A stretch of 64,000 nucleotides of DNA from CAVQBP01 sp963723205. Its GTDB lineage: Bacteria; Bacteroidota; Ignavibacteria; Ignavibacteriales; Ignavibacteriaceae. This document shows, one piece after another, positions 44,952-53,298 of this stretch (the first letter of the stretch is position 1; every line of letters begins with the position of its first letter). The stretch lies in the NCBI GenBank assembly GCA_963723205.1, contig CAVRQC010000017.1, positions 30,745 to 94,744 of the forward strand, in the 5' to 3' direction. Below the pieces are notes generated by a model, which saw nothing but the letters and a program-made list of their open reading frames with translations, was not told the origin of the DNA and did no database searches. The translations under genes and the position numbers were made by a program.

Positions 44952-45756
44952 ATGGCTTTATTAAATTTACTTTTTATCGGTGATATTGTTGGTCAGCCAG
45001 GATTAAATATAGTTCAAACATGGCTGCCTGGTTTAATACAAAAATATAAACCTGACTTAATTGTTGCTAACGGTGAAAATGCTGCTAATGGAAAAGGTTG
45101 TACTGAAAAAGAAGGGAAAATACTTTTTGAGCTCGGTGTTGACGTTATAACCGGGGGAAATCATACATGGGATAAACATCAATCCCAGGAATATTTAAAA
45201 GAAAGAACCGCGTTCTCTCCGTCCTTTGAATTATCCTAAAGGCACATATGGAAACGGTTATTATGTTGCTGAAACGAAAAAGGGAAAAGCAGCGGTTATA
45301 AACCTGCAGGGAAGATCTTTCATGTCGATGATCGATTGTCCCTTCCGTACTTCTGATTGGATCCTTTCAAAATTACTTAATGAAACCAATGTAATATTTA
45401 TAGATTTCCATGCCGAAGCAACAGCAGAAAAGATTGCGTTAGTTAATTACCTTGATGGAAAAATCAGTGCCCTGGTGGGTACACATACACATGTACAAAC
45501 TTCCGATGAAAGAATCTTTCCAAACGGTACGGGATATATAACTGACGTTGGAATGACAGGACCGTATGATTCGGTAATAGGGATGAAAACCCAGGCTGCA
45601 TTAAACAGGTTTATTTACCAGACACCCCAAAAATATGAAACCGCAAATAATGATGTTCATTTGTGCGGTATATTTTTTAAAATTGATAACGAATCAGGGA
45701 AAACTGCTGAAATAGAAAGAATTCTTTTCCCCGACTTTATAAAAAAATCAATTTAA
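44952..45756 (+). pseudogene. YmdB-family metallophosphoesterase, one frameshift
   Basis: Joined, the two frames give about 267 residues, the normal YmdB (TIGR00282) size. The first half has FIGDIVGQPGLNIVQTWLP, NGENAANGKGCT and ITGGNHTWDKHQ (metal ligands Asp, Glu/Asn, Asn, His). The second half resumes at PLNYPKGTYGNGYYV with INLQGRSFM, FIDFHAEATAEKIAL, GTHTHVQTSDE and YITDVGMTGPYDSVIG. The shift is a net extra base between about 45205 and 45225. In Bacillus, YmdB is a 2',3'-cyclic-nucleotide phosphodiesterase that affects RNA levels and biofilm. All catalytic residues survive in both halves, so a base error is likely. Confidence 0.85.
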
Positions 45757-45759
45757 AAG

Positions 45760-46761
45760 ATGATCAATTTCCCTTTGCCCAGAATAGATATTGATAAATC
45801 TCTAACAAAACTTCTTCTTCCTTATTGCAGGTTTAAAAAAGGATTTGTTTGGGAAGATAAGAAAGCCGGGCATAAAATTGCATGTATTGATGCAGCAAAT
45901 AAAATCTCAATAAAAAATGTAATGGGGAATAAAAAAGCTTCCCTTGCAATTCAGGATCCTCCTTATAATTTTGTCGCATTTGAAGAAAGAGATTTAAACA
46001 AGTTTATTGATTGGAGCAGAACCTGGATTAAAAACACATTTGAATCATTAGATGAAAACGCTTCCTTATATATTTGGCTGGGTGCTGATCAAAACAATCA
46101 TTTTCAGCCGTTTCCTGAATTCATTCTTATGATGAAGGATTCAGGATTTCATTCGAGAAGTTTCATCACAATGAGAAATCAAAGAGGTTACGGTACACAG
46201 AAAAATTGGATGTCAATCAGACAGGAACTTCTTTATTATACTAAAGGAAATCCGCAATTTTTTATAAATGCTGAATACACAGATATTCCCAAAATTCTAA
46301 ATGGTTATTATAAAGCTATTAATGGAAAGGTCACAGATAACTTCACCAGGGGTAAATCAAAATTTATCAGAGCAGGGAATGTTTGGGTTGATATTCAACA
46401 GGTTTTTTATAGAATGGAAGAGAATATAAACGGCTGTTATGCCCAGAAACCATTAAAAGCAATTAAAAGAATTTTAGAGGCAAGCAGTTCTGAAAATAAT
46501 ATTATTGTAGATTTTTTTTCACATTCCGGTACAACATTGCTTGCATCCGAAATTTTGAAAAGGAGATGTTTTACTTGTGATTTACATCCTGTCTTTTGTG
46601 AAATTTCACTAAGAAGACTGGAAAATTACAGAATGAACAACAAAACCGGGTGGCAGAATTCGAATCCTTTTTTTAAAGAAATTCTTGAAGATAATAAATT
46701 AAGAAGATACCTGGAAGAAGAATATAATTATAAAGTTGACATAAAGGAATTTTCGCTTTAA
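45760..46761 (+). CDS. Solitary DNA adenine/cytosine-N4 methyltransferase (beta-type order)
   Basis: 333 residues. The catalytic motif DPPY (66-69, in AIQDPPYNF) comes before the SAM-binding motif I region (VDFFSHSGTTLLASE, about 255-270), and a closing CDLHPVFCEISLRRLENYR follows. This order is that of the beta-class N6-adenine/N4-cytosine enzymes. There is no restriction endonuclease or specificity subunit in the neighbourhood. It starts 3 bp after the YmdB-like gene, so it is co-transcribed with it, and ddl follows. It may be an orphan regulatory or protective methylase. The target sequence is unknown. Confidence 0.85.
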   Translation: MINFPLPRIDIDKSLTKLLLPYCRFKKGFVWEDKKAGHKIACIDAANKISIKNVMGNKKASLAIQDPPYNFVAFEERDLNKFIDWSRTWIKNTFESLDENASLYIWLGADQNNHFQPFPEFILMMKDSGFHSRSFITMRNQRGYGTQKNWMSIRQELLYYTKGNPQFFINAEYTDIPKILNGYYKAINGKVTDNFTRGKSKFIRAGNVWVDIQQVFYRMEENINGCYAQKPLKAIKRILEASSSENNIIVDFFSHSGTTLLASEILKRRCFTCDLHPVFCEISLRRLENYRMNNKTGWQNSNPFFKEILEDNKLRRYLEEEYNYKVDIKEFSL

Positions 46762-46821
46762 GATTAGTTATAATAATATATGATACTAATCCCTGCATTA
46801 TATTTACGGATATAAAAATTT

Positions 46822-47919
46822 ATGAATAAGAAAATAAATGTAGCAATTTTATTCGGCGGTAAATCTGCTGAACATGAAGTATCTCTGCAGTCGGCAAAAA
46901 ATGTTTTTGATGCTATCAATAGAGAAAAATATAATGTAGTATTTATCGGAATTGATAAAGTAGGCAGATGGTTATTAAACGACGGTTCAAAAATTTTACT
47001 TAATTCGGAAAATCCAAAGTTAATAAAACTTAATAAAAAAAGTGATCCTGTCGCATTGGTTCCACAGAGCAGCGGAAAAATTTCCAATTTAACAAAATAT
47101 GAAACTAAACTGAAAATTGATGTTGTCTTCCCGATTCTGCACGGTCCGTTCGGTGAAGATGGGACAGTTCAAGGATTATTAAAATTAGCTAACGTACCGT
47201 TTGTAGGTGCTGGTGTACTTGGTTCTGCGGTTGGTATGGATAAAGATGTAATGAAACGTTTACTCAGGGATGCCAGGATACCGATTGGTAAATTTTTAAC
47301 AGTTAAAATAGAAGATCCGGTTCCGGATTTTAAGGATATTAAAAATACTCTAGGACTTCCTTTCTTTATTAAACCCGCTAATATGGGCTCTTCAATCGGT
47401 ATAAGTAAAATTCATTATAAAAAAGAATATCTGGAAAAATTAAAAGATGCTTTCAGGTATGATAATAAAATTCTTATTGAAGAATATATCAAAGGAAGGG
47501 AGATCGAATGTTCTGTATTGGGAAATGAAAATCCTGTTGCTTCGCTTCCAGGTGAAGTAAAATCCAGTCATGAATTTTATTCATACGATGCAAAATATAT
47601 TGATGAAAACGGTGCTGTCCTGGAAATACCTGCCGAAATTCCAAAAAGAAAGATTAAAAAAATTCAGGAGTTAGCTGTAAAAACTTTTAAATTTCTTGAA
47701 TGCGAAGGTTTGGGAAGGGTTGATTTTTTTCTTAAAGACAGCGGAGATATTTTTGTTAACGAAATTAATACTATTCCCGGCTTTACAAAAATTAGCATGT
47801 ATCCAAAGTTGTGGGAGGCAAGCGGTATTTCTTATACAGAATTAATCGATAGATTAATTCAATTAGCAATAAAGAGATTTGAAAAGGAACAGAAATTAAT
47901 CACTAAGTATTTTGAATAA
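46822..47919 (+). CDS. ddl: D-alanine--D-alanine ligase
   Basis: 365 residues. It makes the D-Ala-D-Ala dipeptide for peptidoglycan. ATP-grasp motifs: ILFGGKSAEHEVSLQSAKNV (N-terminal binding Glu and Ser), ILHGPFGEDGTVQGLLKLA, GKPANMGSSIGIS-like KPANMGSSIGISK, and EINTIPGFTKISMYPKLWEA (metal-binding Glu/Asn). It is complete. With the rod operon earlier in the window it supports an active peptidoglycan pathway. Confidence 0.96.
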   Translation: MNKKINVAILFGGKSAEHEVSLQSAKNVFDAINREKYNVVFIGIDKVGRWLLNDGSKILLNSENPKLIKLNKKSDPVALVPQSSGKISNLTKYETKLKIDVVFPILHGPFGEDGTVQGLLKLANVPFVGAGVLGSAVGMDKDVMKRLLRDARIPIGKFLTVKIEDPVPDFKDIKNTLGLPFFIKPANMGSSIGISKIHYKKEYLEKLKDAFRYDNKILIEEYIKGREIECSVLGNENPVASLPGEVKSSHEFYSYDAKYIDENGAVLEIPAEIPKRKIKKIQELAVKTFKFLECEGLGRVDFFLKDSGDIFVNEINTIPGFTKISMYPKLWEASGISYTELIDRLIQLAIKRFEKEQKLITKYFE

Positions 47920-48036
47920 ATCTTATTGTTTTATTTATGTAGTCATGTGTCCATGCGGATCATGCATGCATACTTTTATATTATTAAATAACTATTCTTT
48001 ATAAATATTTTAGGACTTAAAAACATTAAACATATC

Positions 48037-48921
48037 ATGAAAATAATTGACGGAAAAAAAATAGCAGCCGATATCAGGAATGAACTAAAAACAGAATTAC
48101 AAAAACTGAAAGATGCAAGGGAAGATGTTCCGGGTTTAGTTACATTTCTAATCGGAGAAAATCCGGCTTCACAGGTATATGTTAGAAATAAAATAAAAGA
48201 CTGTGAAGAAATAGGGATGAGAACTAAAGCTGAAAATCATCCTGCCGATATTTCTGAAGAGAAACTCTTAGAAATGATCCAAAAATACAATAATGACAGT
48301 AATTATCACGGAATTCTTGTACAGCTTCCTTTGCCAAAACACATAGATGAAAATAAAGTTATCGAGACCATATCTCCACAAAAAGATGTAGACGGATTTC
48401 ATCCGATGAGTGTTGGAAATTTGGTTATCGGCAAAGATACTTTTGCTTCTTGCACTCCTGCTGGCATACAAGAATTATTAATAAGATATAGTATTGAAAC
48501 AAAGGGAAAACATGTCGTGGTATTAGGAAGAAGCAATATTGTCGGCAAACCGATTGCAAATATAATGCTGCAGAAAAAAGAACATGCAAATGCGATTGTA
48601 ACAGTTTGTCATTCCGCTGCAAAGAATTTAAAAGATTATACCTTATCTGCGGATATTTTAATTACCGCTATGGGAAGTCCGAATTTTGTAAAAGCAGATA
48701 TGGTAAAAGATGGTGTGGTTGTTGTTGATGTAGGTATTAACCGCGTCGATGATAGTTCCAGACCAAAAGGTTACAGACTTGCAGGCGATGTAGATTTTGA
48801 TAATGTTTCACCAAAATGTTCCTATATTACCCCGGTGCCTGGCGGGGTTGGACCAATGACAAGAGCAATGCTTTTGAAAAATACGTATAAGGCATTTATA
48901 AAATTAAATAGTATGAAGTAA
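48037..48921 (+). CDS. folD: Methylenetetrahydrofolate dehydrogenase / cyclohydrolase
   Basis: 294 residues. It interconverts 5,10-methylene-THF and 10-formyl-THF, feeding purN and purH. Conserved motifs: SQVYVRNKIKDCEEIG (catalytic Tyr-x-x-x-Lys), HGILVQLPLPKHID, PQKDVDGFHPMSVGNL, VVLGRSNIVGKPIANIMLQK (NADP binding) and TPVPGGVGPMTRAMLLKNT. It is complete and a single gene. A CATGCATGCAT palindromic stretch lies in the spacer before it. Confidence 0.96.
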   Translation: MKIIDGKKIAADIRNELKTELQKLKDAREDVPGLVTFLIGENPASQVYVRNKIKDCEEIGMRTKAENHPADISEEKLLEMIQKYNNDSNYHGILVQLPLPKHIDENKVIETISPQKDVDGFHPMSVGNLVIGKDTFASCTPAGIQELLIRYSIETKGKHVVVLGRSNIVGKPIANIMLQKKEHANAIVTVCHSAAKNLKDYTLSADILITAMGSPNFVKADMVKDGVVVVDVGINRVDDSSRPKGYRLAGDVDFDNVSPKCSYITPVPGGVGPMTRAMLLKNTYKAFIKLNSMK

Positions 48922-48991
48922 GAACTATTTTTTTTGAATAAATAAAATAATGAAGTTAAATTTTGTAATCTTTTAATAATAAATTATATAC

Positions 48992-49888
48992 ATGCTTCCA
49001 AATTTAAATAACTTACCGACGTATGATACTGTTGGTGTTGATGAAAGGACAGCCCGGTTTCGCTCCCGGAGCATTAAAACTGCATCAAAAAAAGAAGGAT
49101 TGAAATTAGCTGTAAGCATGATTGACCTGACGACTCTGGAAGGTAAAGATACCAGGGGCAAAGTTCAGCAGCTATGTTACAAAGCTATGCATCCGCATGA
49201 TTCATTTATTGATATTCCTAAAGTTGCTGCTGTTTGCGTTTATCCGTCATTTGTGAGCATTGCAAAAAAAGCACTTGAAGGAAGCGGCATTCATGTAGCG
49301 TCAGTAGCTACAGCCTTCCCAAGCGGACAGACGGCTTTAAAAGTAAAGATAAACGAAGTTAAAACTGCTGTTGATAAGGGTGCTGATGAAGTTGATATGG
49401 TAATTTCAAGAGGTGAATTTCTTTCAGGTAATTACCAGAATGTTTTTGATGAAATTTCCGCAGTTAAAGAGGCCTGCGGTAATGCTCACCTTAAAGTAAT
49501 TTTGGAAACAGGTGAACTGGATACGCTGGATAATGTCCGCAAAGCAAGTGAGATTGCTATCTATGCCGGAGCGGACTTTATTAAAACTTCAACAGGTAAA
49601 GTGCAGCCGGCCGCTACTTTACAGGTTACTTATGTAATGCTTGATGCTATTAAAGATTATTATTTAAAAACCGGCAAAATGATAGGGATGAAACCAGCGG
49701 GCGGTATTTCAAATGCAAAACTTGCTCTGCAATATCTGGTTATGCTTAATGAAGTTCTTGGTGAAAAATGGATGAATAAAAATTATTTCCGTTTTGGGGC
49801 AAGCAGCTTATTGAATGATTTACTGATGCAACTGATTAAAGCAGAAACAGGCGTGTATCAATCATCTAATTATTTTTCAAAAGATTAA
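48992..49888 (+). CDS. deoC: Deoxyribose-phosphate aldolase
   Basis: 298 residues. It cleaves 2-deoxyribose 5-phosphate to acetaldehyde and glyceraldehyde 3-phosphate. The Schiff-base Lys is in GADFIKTSTGKVQPAA, the conserved Asp is in GADEVDMVI, and MIGMKPAGGISNAKLA provides the second active-site Lys. Residues 1-40 extend beyond the short enterobacterial form, as in the longer bacterial and animal DERA. The gene ends 2 bp before an aldehyde dehydrogenase gene, which would oxidise the acetaldehyde formed. Confidence 0.95.
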   Translation: MLPNLNNLPTYDTVGVDERTARFRSRSIKTASKKEGLKLAVSMIDLTTLEGKDTRGKVQQLCYKAMHPHDSFIDIPKVAAVCVYPSFVSIAKKALEGSGIHVASVATAFPSGQTALKVKINEVKTAVDKGADEVDMVISRGEFLSGNYQNVFDEISAVKEACGNAHLKVILETGELDTLDNVRKASEIAIYAGADFIKTSTGKVQPAATLQVTYVMLDAIKDYYLKTGKMIGMKPAGGISNAKLALQYLVMLNEVLGEKWMNKNYFRFGASSLLNDLLMQLIKAETGVYQSSNYFSKD

Positions 49889-49890
49889 TT

Positions 49891-51357
49891 ATGCAGAAAA
49901 AAGAAAGTAAAGATTTATTTAAAGCTTCATGGAAATATTCCGAAGCTCCTGAAAGCACCGGCCATATAAAAATTCAAAAAAAGTATGACCTGTACATTGA
50001 CGGGAAATTTACAAAACCTCTTAAAGGCAAATACTTTGATACCATCAATCCTGCAAATAATCAAAAAATATCTGTCGTTGCTGAAGCAACCGCAGAGGAT
50101 ATAGACTTAGCAGTTAAAGCTGCCCGTAGAGCATATAACGGATGGTCAAAATTATCAGGAAAAGACCGAGGCAAATACATATTTAGGATTGCACGTTTAA
50201 TACAGGAGCGTGCACGAGAATTCGCAGTAGTTGAAAGTATGGATGGCGGTAAACCTATCAGGGAATCACGCGACATTGATATTCCATTGGCTGCAAATCA
50301 TTTTTTCTATCACGCAGGCTGGGCAGATAAATTAGAATATGCTTTCCCGAACAGGAAACCAAAGCCGGTAGGAGTTGTAGGGCAGATAATTCCCTGGAAT
50401 TTTCCATTACTGATGGCTGCATGGAAACTAGCTCCGGCACTTGCAACCGGAAATACCGTTATATTAAAACCGGCAGAAACGACACCATTAACTGCTTTGA
50501 AATTGACCGAAGTTATTGATGCCAGCGGTTTGCCGAAAGGTGTGGTAAATATAGTTACTGGAGCGGGACAAACGGGAGCAAGTATTGTAAATCATCCTGA
50601 TGTTGATAAGATTGCCTTCACAGGCTCAACAGAAGTGGGAAGATATATTGCAAAAGCAATTGCCGGCACTAATAAAAAGATATCTCTTGAATTAGGCGGG
50701 AAAGGTGCTAATATAATTTTTGAAGATGCAGCAATTGATCAGGCTGTTGAGGGTATTATTAATGCAATATTTTTTAACCAGGGACATGTATGTTGTGCAG
50801 GTTCGAGATTATTTGTGCAGGAATCTGTAGCAGATAAAGTGATACAAAAATTAAAGAACAGGATGGAAACTTTAATTGTCGGTGATCCATTAGATAAGAA
50901 TACGGATATCGGTGCAGTAAATTCCAAAAGACAATTACAGACAATTGAGAATTATATAAAAATTGGCTTAAACGAAGGCGGTGAAATTTATCAGCCTAAA
51001 TGTAAACTACCAAAGAAGGGAAACTGGTGTGCTCCAACTTTATTCCTTAATGTATCACAGTCGCACAAAATTGTTCAGGAAGAAATATTCGGACCGGTAT
51101 TAACAATTCAGACATTCAGAACAGTTAAAGAAGTTATAGAGAAAGCAAATAATACTCCGTATGGATTATCGGCTGGAGTATGGACACAAAATGGTGCAAA
51201 AATATTCCATTTAACTCAAAAATTAGCTGCAGGTGTAGTCTGGGCAAATACATTCAACAAGTTCGATGCAGCATCACCCTTTGGTGGCTACAAAGAAAGC
51301 GGTTTCGGCAGGGAAGGCGGGCTGCACGGATTATATCCTTATGTAAAATTTGATTAA
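49891..51357 (+). CDS. Aldehyde dehydrogenase (ALDH16 first-domain-like)
   Basis: 488 residues, complete. Catalytic Cys pair C301/C302 in NQGHVCCAGSR, general base E267 in SLELGGKGAN, oxyanion Asn N170 in IIPWNFP, K193 and the NAD site FTGSTEVGRYIA. The N-terminus WKYSEAPESTGHIKIQKKYD resembles the leader of ALDH16 (tyrosine, Ala-Pro-Glu-Ser) rather than that of classical ALDH1/2. Sandwiched between deoC (2 bp) and a truncated ALDH gene (20 bp), it most likely oxidises the acetaldehyde of deoxyribose breakdown to acetate. It may pair with the next gene product. Confidence 0.93.
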   Translation: MQKKESKDLFKASWKYSEAPESTGHIKIQKKYDLYIDGKFTKPLKGKYFDTINPANNQKISVVAEATAEDIDLAVKAARRAYNGWSKLSGKDRGKYIFRIARLIQERAREFAVVESMDGGKPIRESRDIDIPLAANHFFYHAGWADKLEYAFPNRKPKPVGVVGQIIPWNFPLLMAAWKLAPALATGNTVILKPAETTPLTALKLTEVIDASGLPKGVVNIVTGAGQTGASIVNHPDVDKIAFTGSTEVGRYIAKAIAGTNKKISLELGGKGANIIFEDAAIDQAVEGIINAIFFNQGHVCCAGSRLFVQESVADKVIQKLKNRMETLIVGDPLDKNTDIGAVNSKRQLQTIENYIKIGLNEGGEIYQPKCKLPKKGNWCAPTLFLNVSQSHKIVQEEIFGPVLTIQTFRTVKEVIEKANNTPYGLSAGVWTQNGAKIFHLTQKLAAGVVWANTFNKFDAASPFGGYKESGFGREGGLHGLYPYVKFD

Positions 51358-51377
51358 TCATTATTTGGCTGAAAATC

Positions 51378-52238
51378 ATGAGCAGATTAAATATTAATAA
51401 AACTTATAAATTGTATATCGGAGGAAAATTCCCGCGTACAGAATCAGGAAGATATTATGCTATTAATAGCAGCAAAGGAGAATTGATAGCAAATATGTGC
51501 CTGGCTTCTCGGAAAGATTTCAGAAATGCTGTTGTAGCTGCACGTAAAGCACAGGTTTCGTGGGCAAATGCATCGGCATTAAATAAAGGACAGGTCTTAT
51601 ACCGCGTAGCAGAAATGCTTGAAGGTAGAAAAGAACAATTTATTGCAGAACTGATTACCCAGGGTGAATCAGCAAAATCTGCCAAGGAAGAACTGGAAGC
51701 TTCCATAGATCGATTAGTTTATTATGCTGGATGGAGTGACAAATATCAGCAGCTTTTTAGCAGTGTTAATCCAGTTGTAAGTTCTCATTTTGATTTTTCA
51801 GTTCTTGAACCTGTAGGTGTAGTCTCAATTATAGCTCCTGAAAACAAAAGTTTATTAAGTCTTATTACTTTAATAGCACCAGCAATTGTCGGCGGGAATA
51901 CAGTTATAGTTTTAGCATCTGAAAGTAAACCTTTATCGGCTGTTTCTTTTGCAGAAGTAATAAACTCTTCCGATGTTCCGGGAGGAGTTGTAAATATTCT
52001 TACAGGTAAAAAATCCGAATTGTACAGCCATATGGCATCTCATATGGATGTAAACTCAATTATATATTGCGGAGACGACGAGAAGATAATTAAATCAATT
52101 AGTGAACTGGCAAGCGGTAACATTAAAAGAACAGTTTTTTATAGAAAGGATAACTGGACAAACGAGATCTATGAATCTCCTTATATAATAGAAAAAACAC
52201 AGGAAGTAAAAACAACCTGGCACCCGACCGGAATATAA
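51378..52238 (+). CDS. Truncated catalytically dead ALDH, ALDH16 second-domain-like
   Basis: 286 residues, only the first part of an ALDH fold. It shows YKLYIGGKFPRTESGRYY, AARKAQVSWANASALNKGQV, LEPVGVVSIIAPENKSLLSL, APAIVGGNTVIVLASESKPL and PGGVVNILTGKKSELY. It has PEN where active ALDHs have PWN, no catalytic Cys domain and no Glu motif. It ends TTWHPTGI with a natural stop, and codon use is unbroken throughout, so it is not a random truncation. The layout and ending match the second, inactive domain of the two-domain ALDH16 proteins (recalled C-terminus ALWLPMGD). Probably a structural or regulatory partner of the ALDH encoded just before. Confidence 0.8.
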   Translation: MSRLNINKTYKLYIGGKFPRTESGRYYAINSSKGELIANMCLASRKDFRNAVVAARKAQVSWANASALNKGQVLYRVAEMLEGRKEQFIAELITQGESAKSAKEELEASIDRLVYYAGWSDKYQQLFSSVNPVVSSHFDFSVLEPVGVVSIIAPENKSLLSLITLIAPAIVGGNTVIVLASESKPLSAVSFAEVINSSDVPGGVVNILTGKKSELYSHMASHMDVNSIIYCGDDEKIIKSISELASGNIKRTVFYRKDNWTNEIYESPYIIEKTQEVKTTWHPTGI

Positions 52239-52357
52239 CAAAAATTTATTCTTTTATTTACAGATTGCCGGTTGTTTAATAAGAAGAAAATAGTCCATGG
52301 TTGCGTATTCCTTCATTTAACTGATTTATCTCAATATATACAATTATAAATTAATAA

Positions 52358-52579
52358 ATGATATTAGATATTGTAATAGAAAATACCGATGACGGCTGTA
52401 CAGCAGAAATACCTTCATTGAAAGGGTGTGATAGTTGGGCTCATGATGAGGATACTGCAATGGATAAAGTGCTGGACTTGGCTTCTTTTTACCTTAAAAC
52501 TGATAGAAAAAAGTTCAAAGTTGATAGAGCCAGAAAAATTAAAAATAAAATAATTTATAAACTGATTTTTAATAAATAA
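52358..52579 (+). CDS. Small HicB-like antitoxin-fold protein
   Basis: 73 residues. DIVIENTDDGCTAEIPSLKG followed by CDSWAHDEDTAMDKVLDLA is the partly degraded RNase-H-like HicB fold (in typical HicB: EDGGYxAxxPxLPGCxSxGDTxEEA). No HicA toxin frame is found on either side, and the DNA-binding C-terminal domain is absent. It abuts the TrmH-type gene (26 bp to its ATG) and may be co-transcribed. It could be an orphan regulator or domesticated antitoxin. Confidence 0.65.
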   Translation: MILDIVIENTDDGCTAEIPSLKGCDSWAHDEDTAMDKVLDLASFYLKTDRKKFKVDRARKIKNKIIYKLIFNK

Positions 52580-52605
52580 TTTTGCTTGCAAAATCTTTTA
52601 GAATA

Positions 52606-53208
52606 ATGAAGAGTACAACTATATCTAAAACAGAGAGAAGAAAAAGCAAAATTATTTCCGTTGTCAATTTCCGACAGCCTTCTTTAAAAATTGTACTCGA
52701 AAACATTCACGATCCCCACAATGTAAGTGCAATATTCAGGACTTGCGATGCTGTAGGAGTCCCAAAAGTTTCACTGGTATATTACCAGGAAACTTTCCCT
52801 AAAATCGGAAAGAAATCTTCAGCTTCGGCTTTTAAATGGGTTGAAAGAGAAAAATTTAAAAGTATTGAAGAATGCTATAGTGATTTGAGGGATGAAGGAT
52901 TCAATATTTATGCTTCTTCAATTTCAGATGAATCTGTAAGTTTGTACGAACTTGACCTTACAAAGAAATCGGCAATTATTTTAGGCAATGAACACAGAGG
53001 TGTTTCCGTTCCTGCTACAAACCCGGCTGATAAAAAATTTCTTATACCAATGTTCGGGATGGTGCAAAGTCTGAATGTTTCAGTAGCTGCTGCAATAATC
53101 TTATATGAAGCTTTAAGGCAAAGAATGAAAGCCGGTATGTACGATGAGCCAGGGTATTCCGAAGATGAATTGAAGGAAAAAATAAATCATTGGACTTTGA
53201 GGAAGTAG
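52606..53208 (+). CDS. trmH: TrmH/SpoU family RNA 2'-O-methyltransferase
   Basis: About 200 residues from ATG 52606 (the frame also has a TTG at 52582). SPOUT-fold knot motifs: VLENIHDPHNVSAIFRTCDA (motif 1 with Asn and Arg), AIILGNEHRGVSVPA (motif 2) and IPMFGMVQSLNVSVAAAIIL (motif 3). With QRMKAGMYDEP at the end it fits TrmH, which methylates G18 of tRNA. The symbol is given on overall resemblance; another SpoU target is possible. Confidence 0.85.
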   Translation: MKSTTISKTERRKSKIISVVNFRQPSLKIVLENIHDPHNVSAIFRTCDAVGVPKVSLVYYQETFPKIGKKSSASAFKWVEREKFKSIEECYSDLRDEGFNIYASSISDESVSLYELDLTKKSAIILGNEHRGVSVPATNPADKKFLIPMFGMVQSLNVSVAAAIILYEALRQRMKAGMYDEPGYSEDELKEKINHWTLRK

Positions 53209-53298
53209 AAAAAAATATATTTCGAAATACGGATTGGAATTATTAACCTGAAATTTACAACTGAAGTTTGATTTTTATTCAAGGAGTAGCCAATAATT

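Noticed and set aside
44952..45756. Programmed ribosomal frameshift in the YmdB-like gene
   Set aside because: No slippery heptamer or downstream pseudoknot is apparent near 45205-45225, and family members are encoded in one frame; an indel is simpler.
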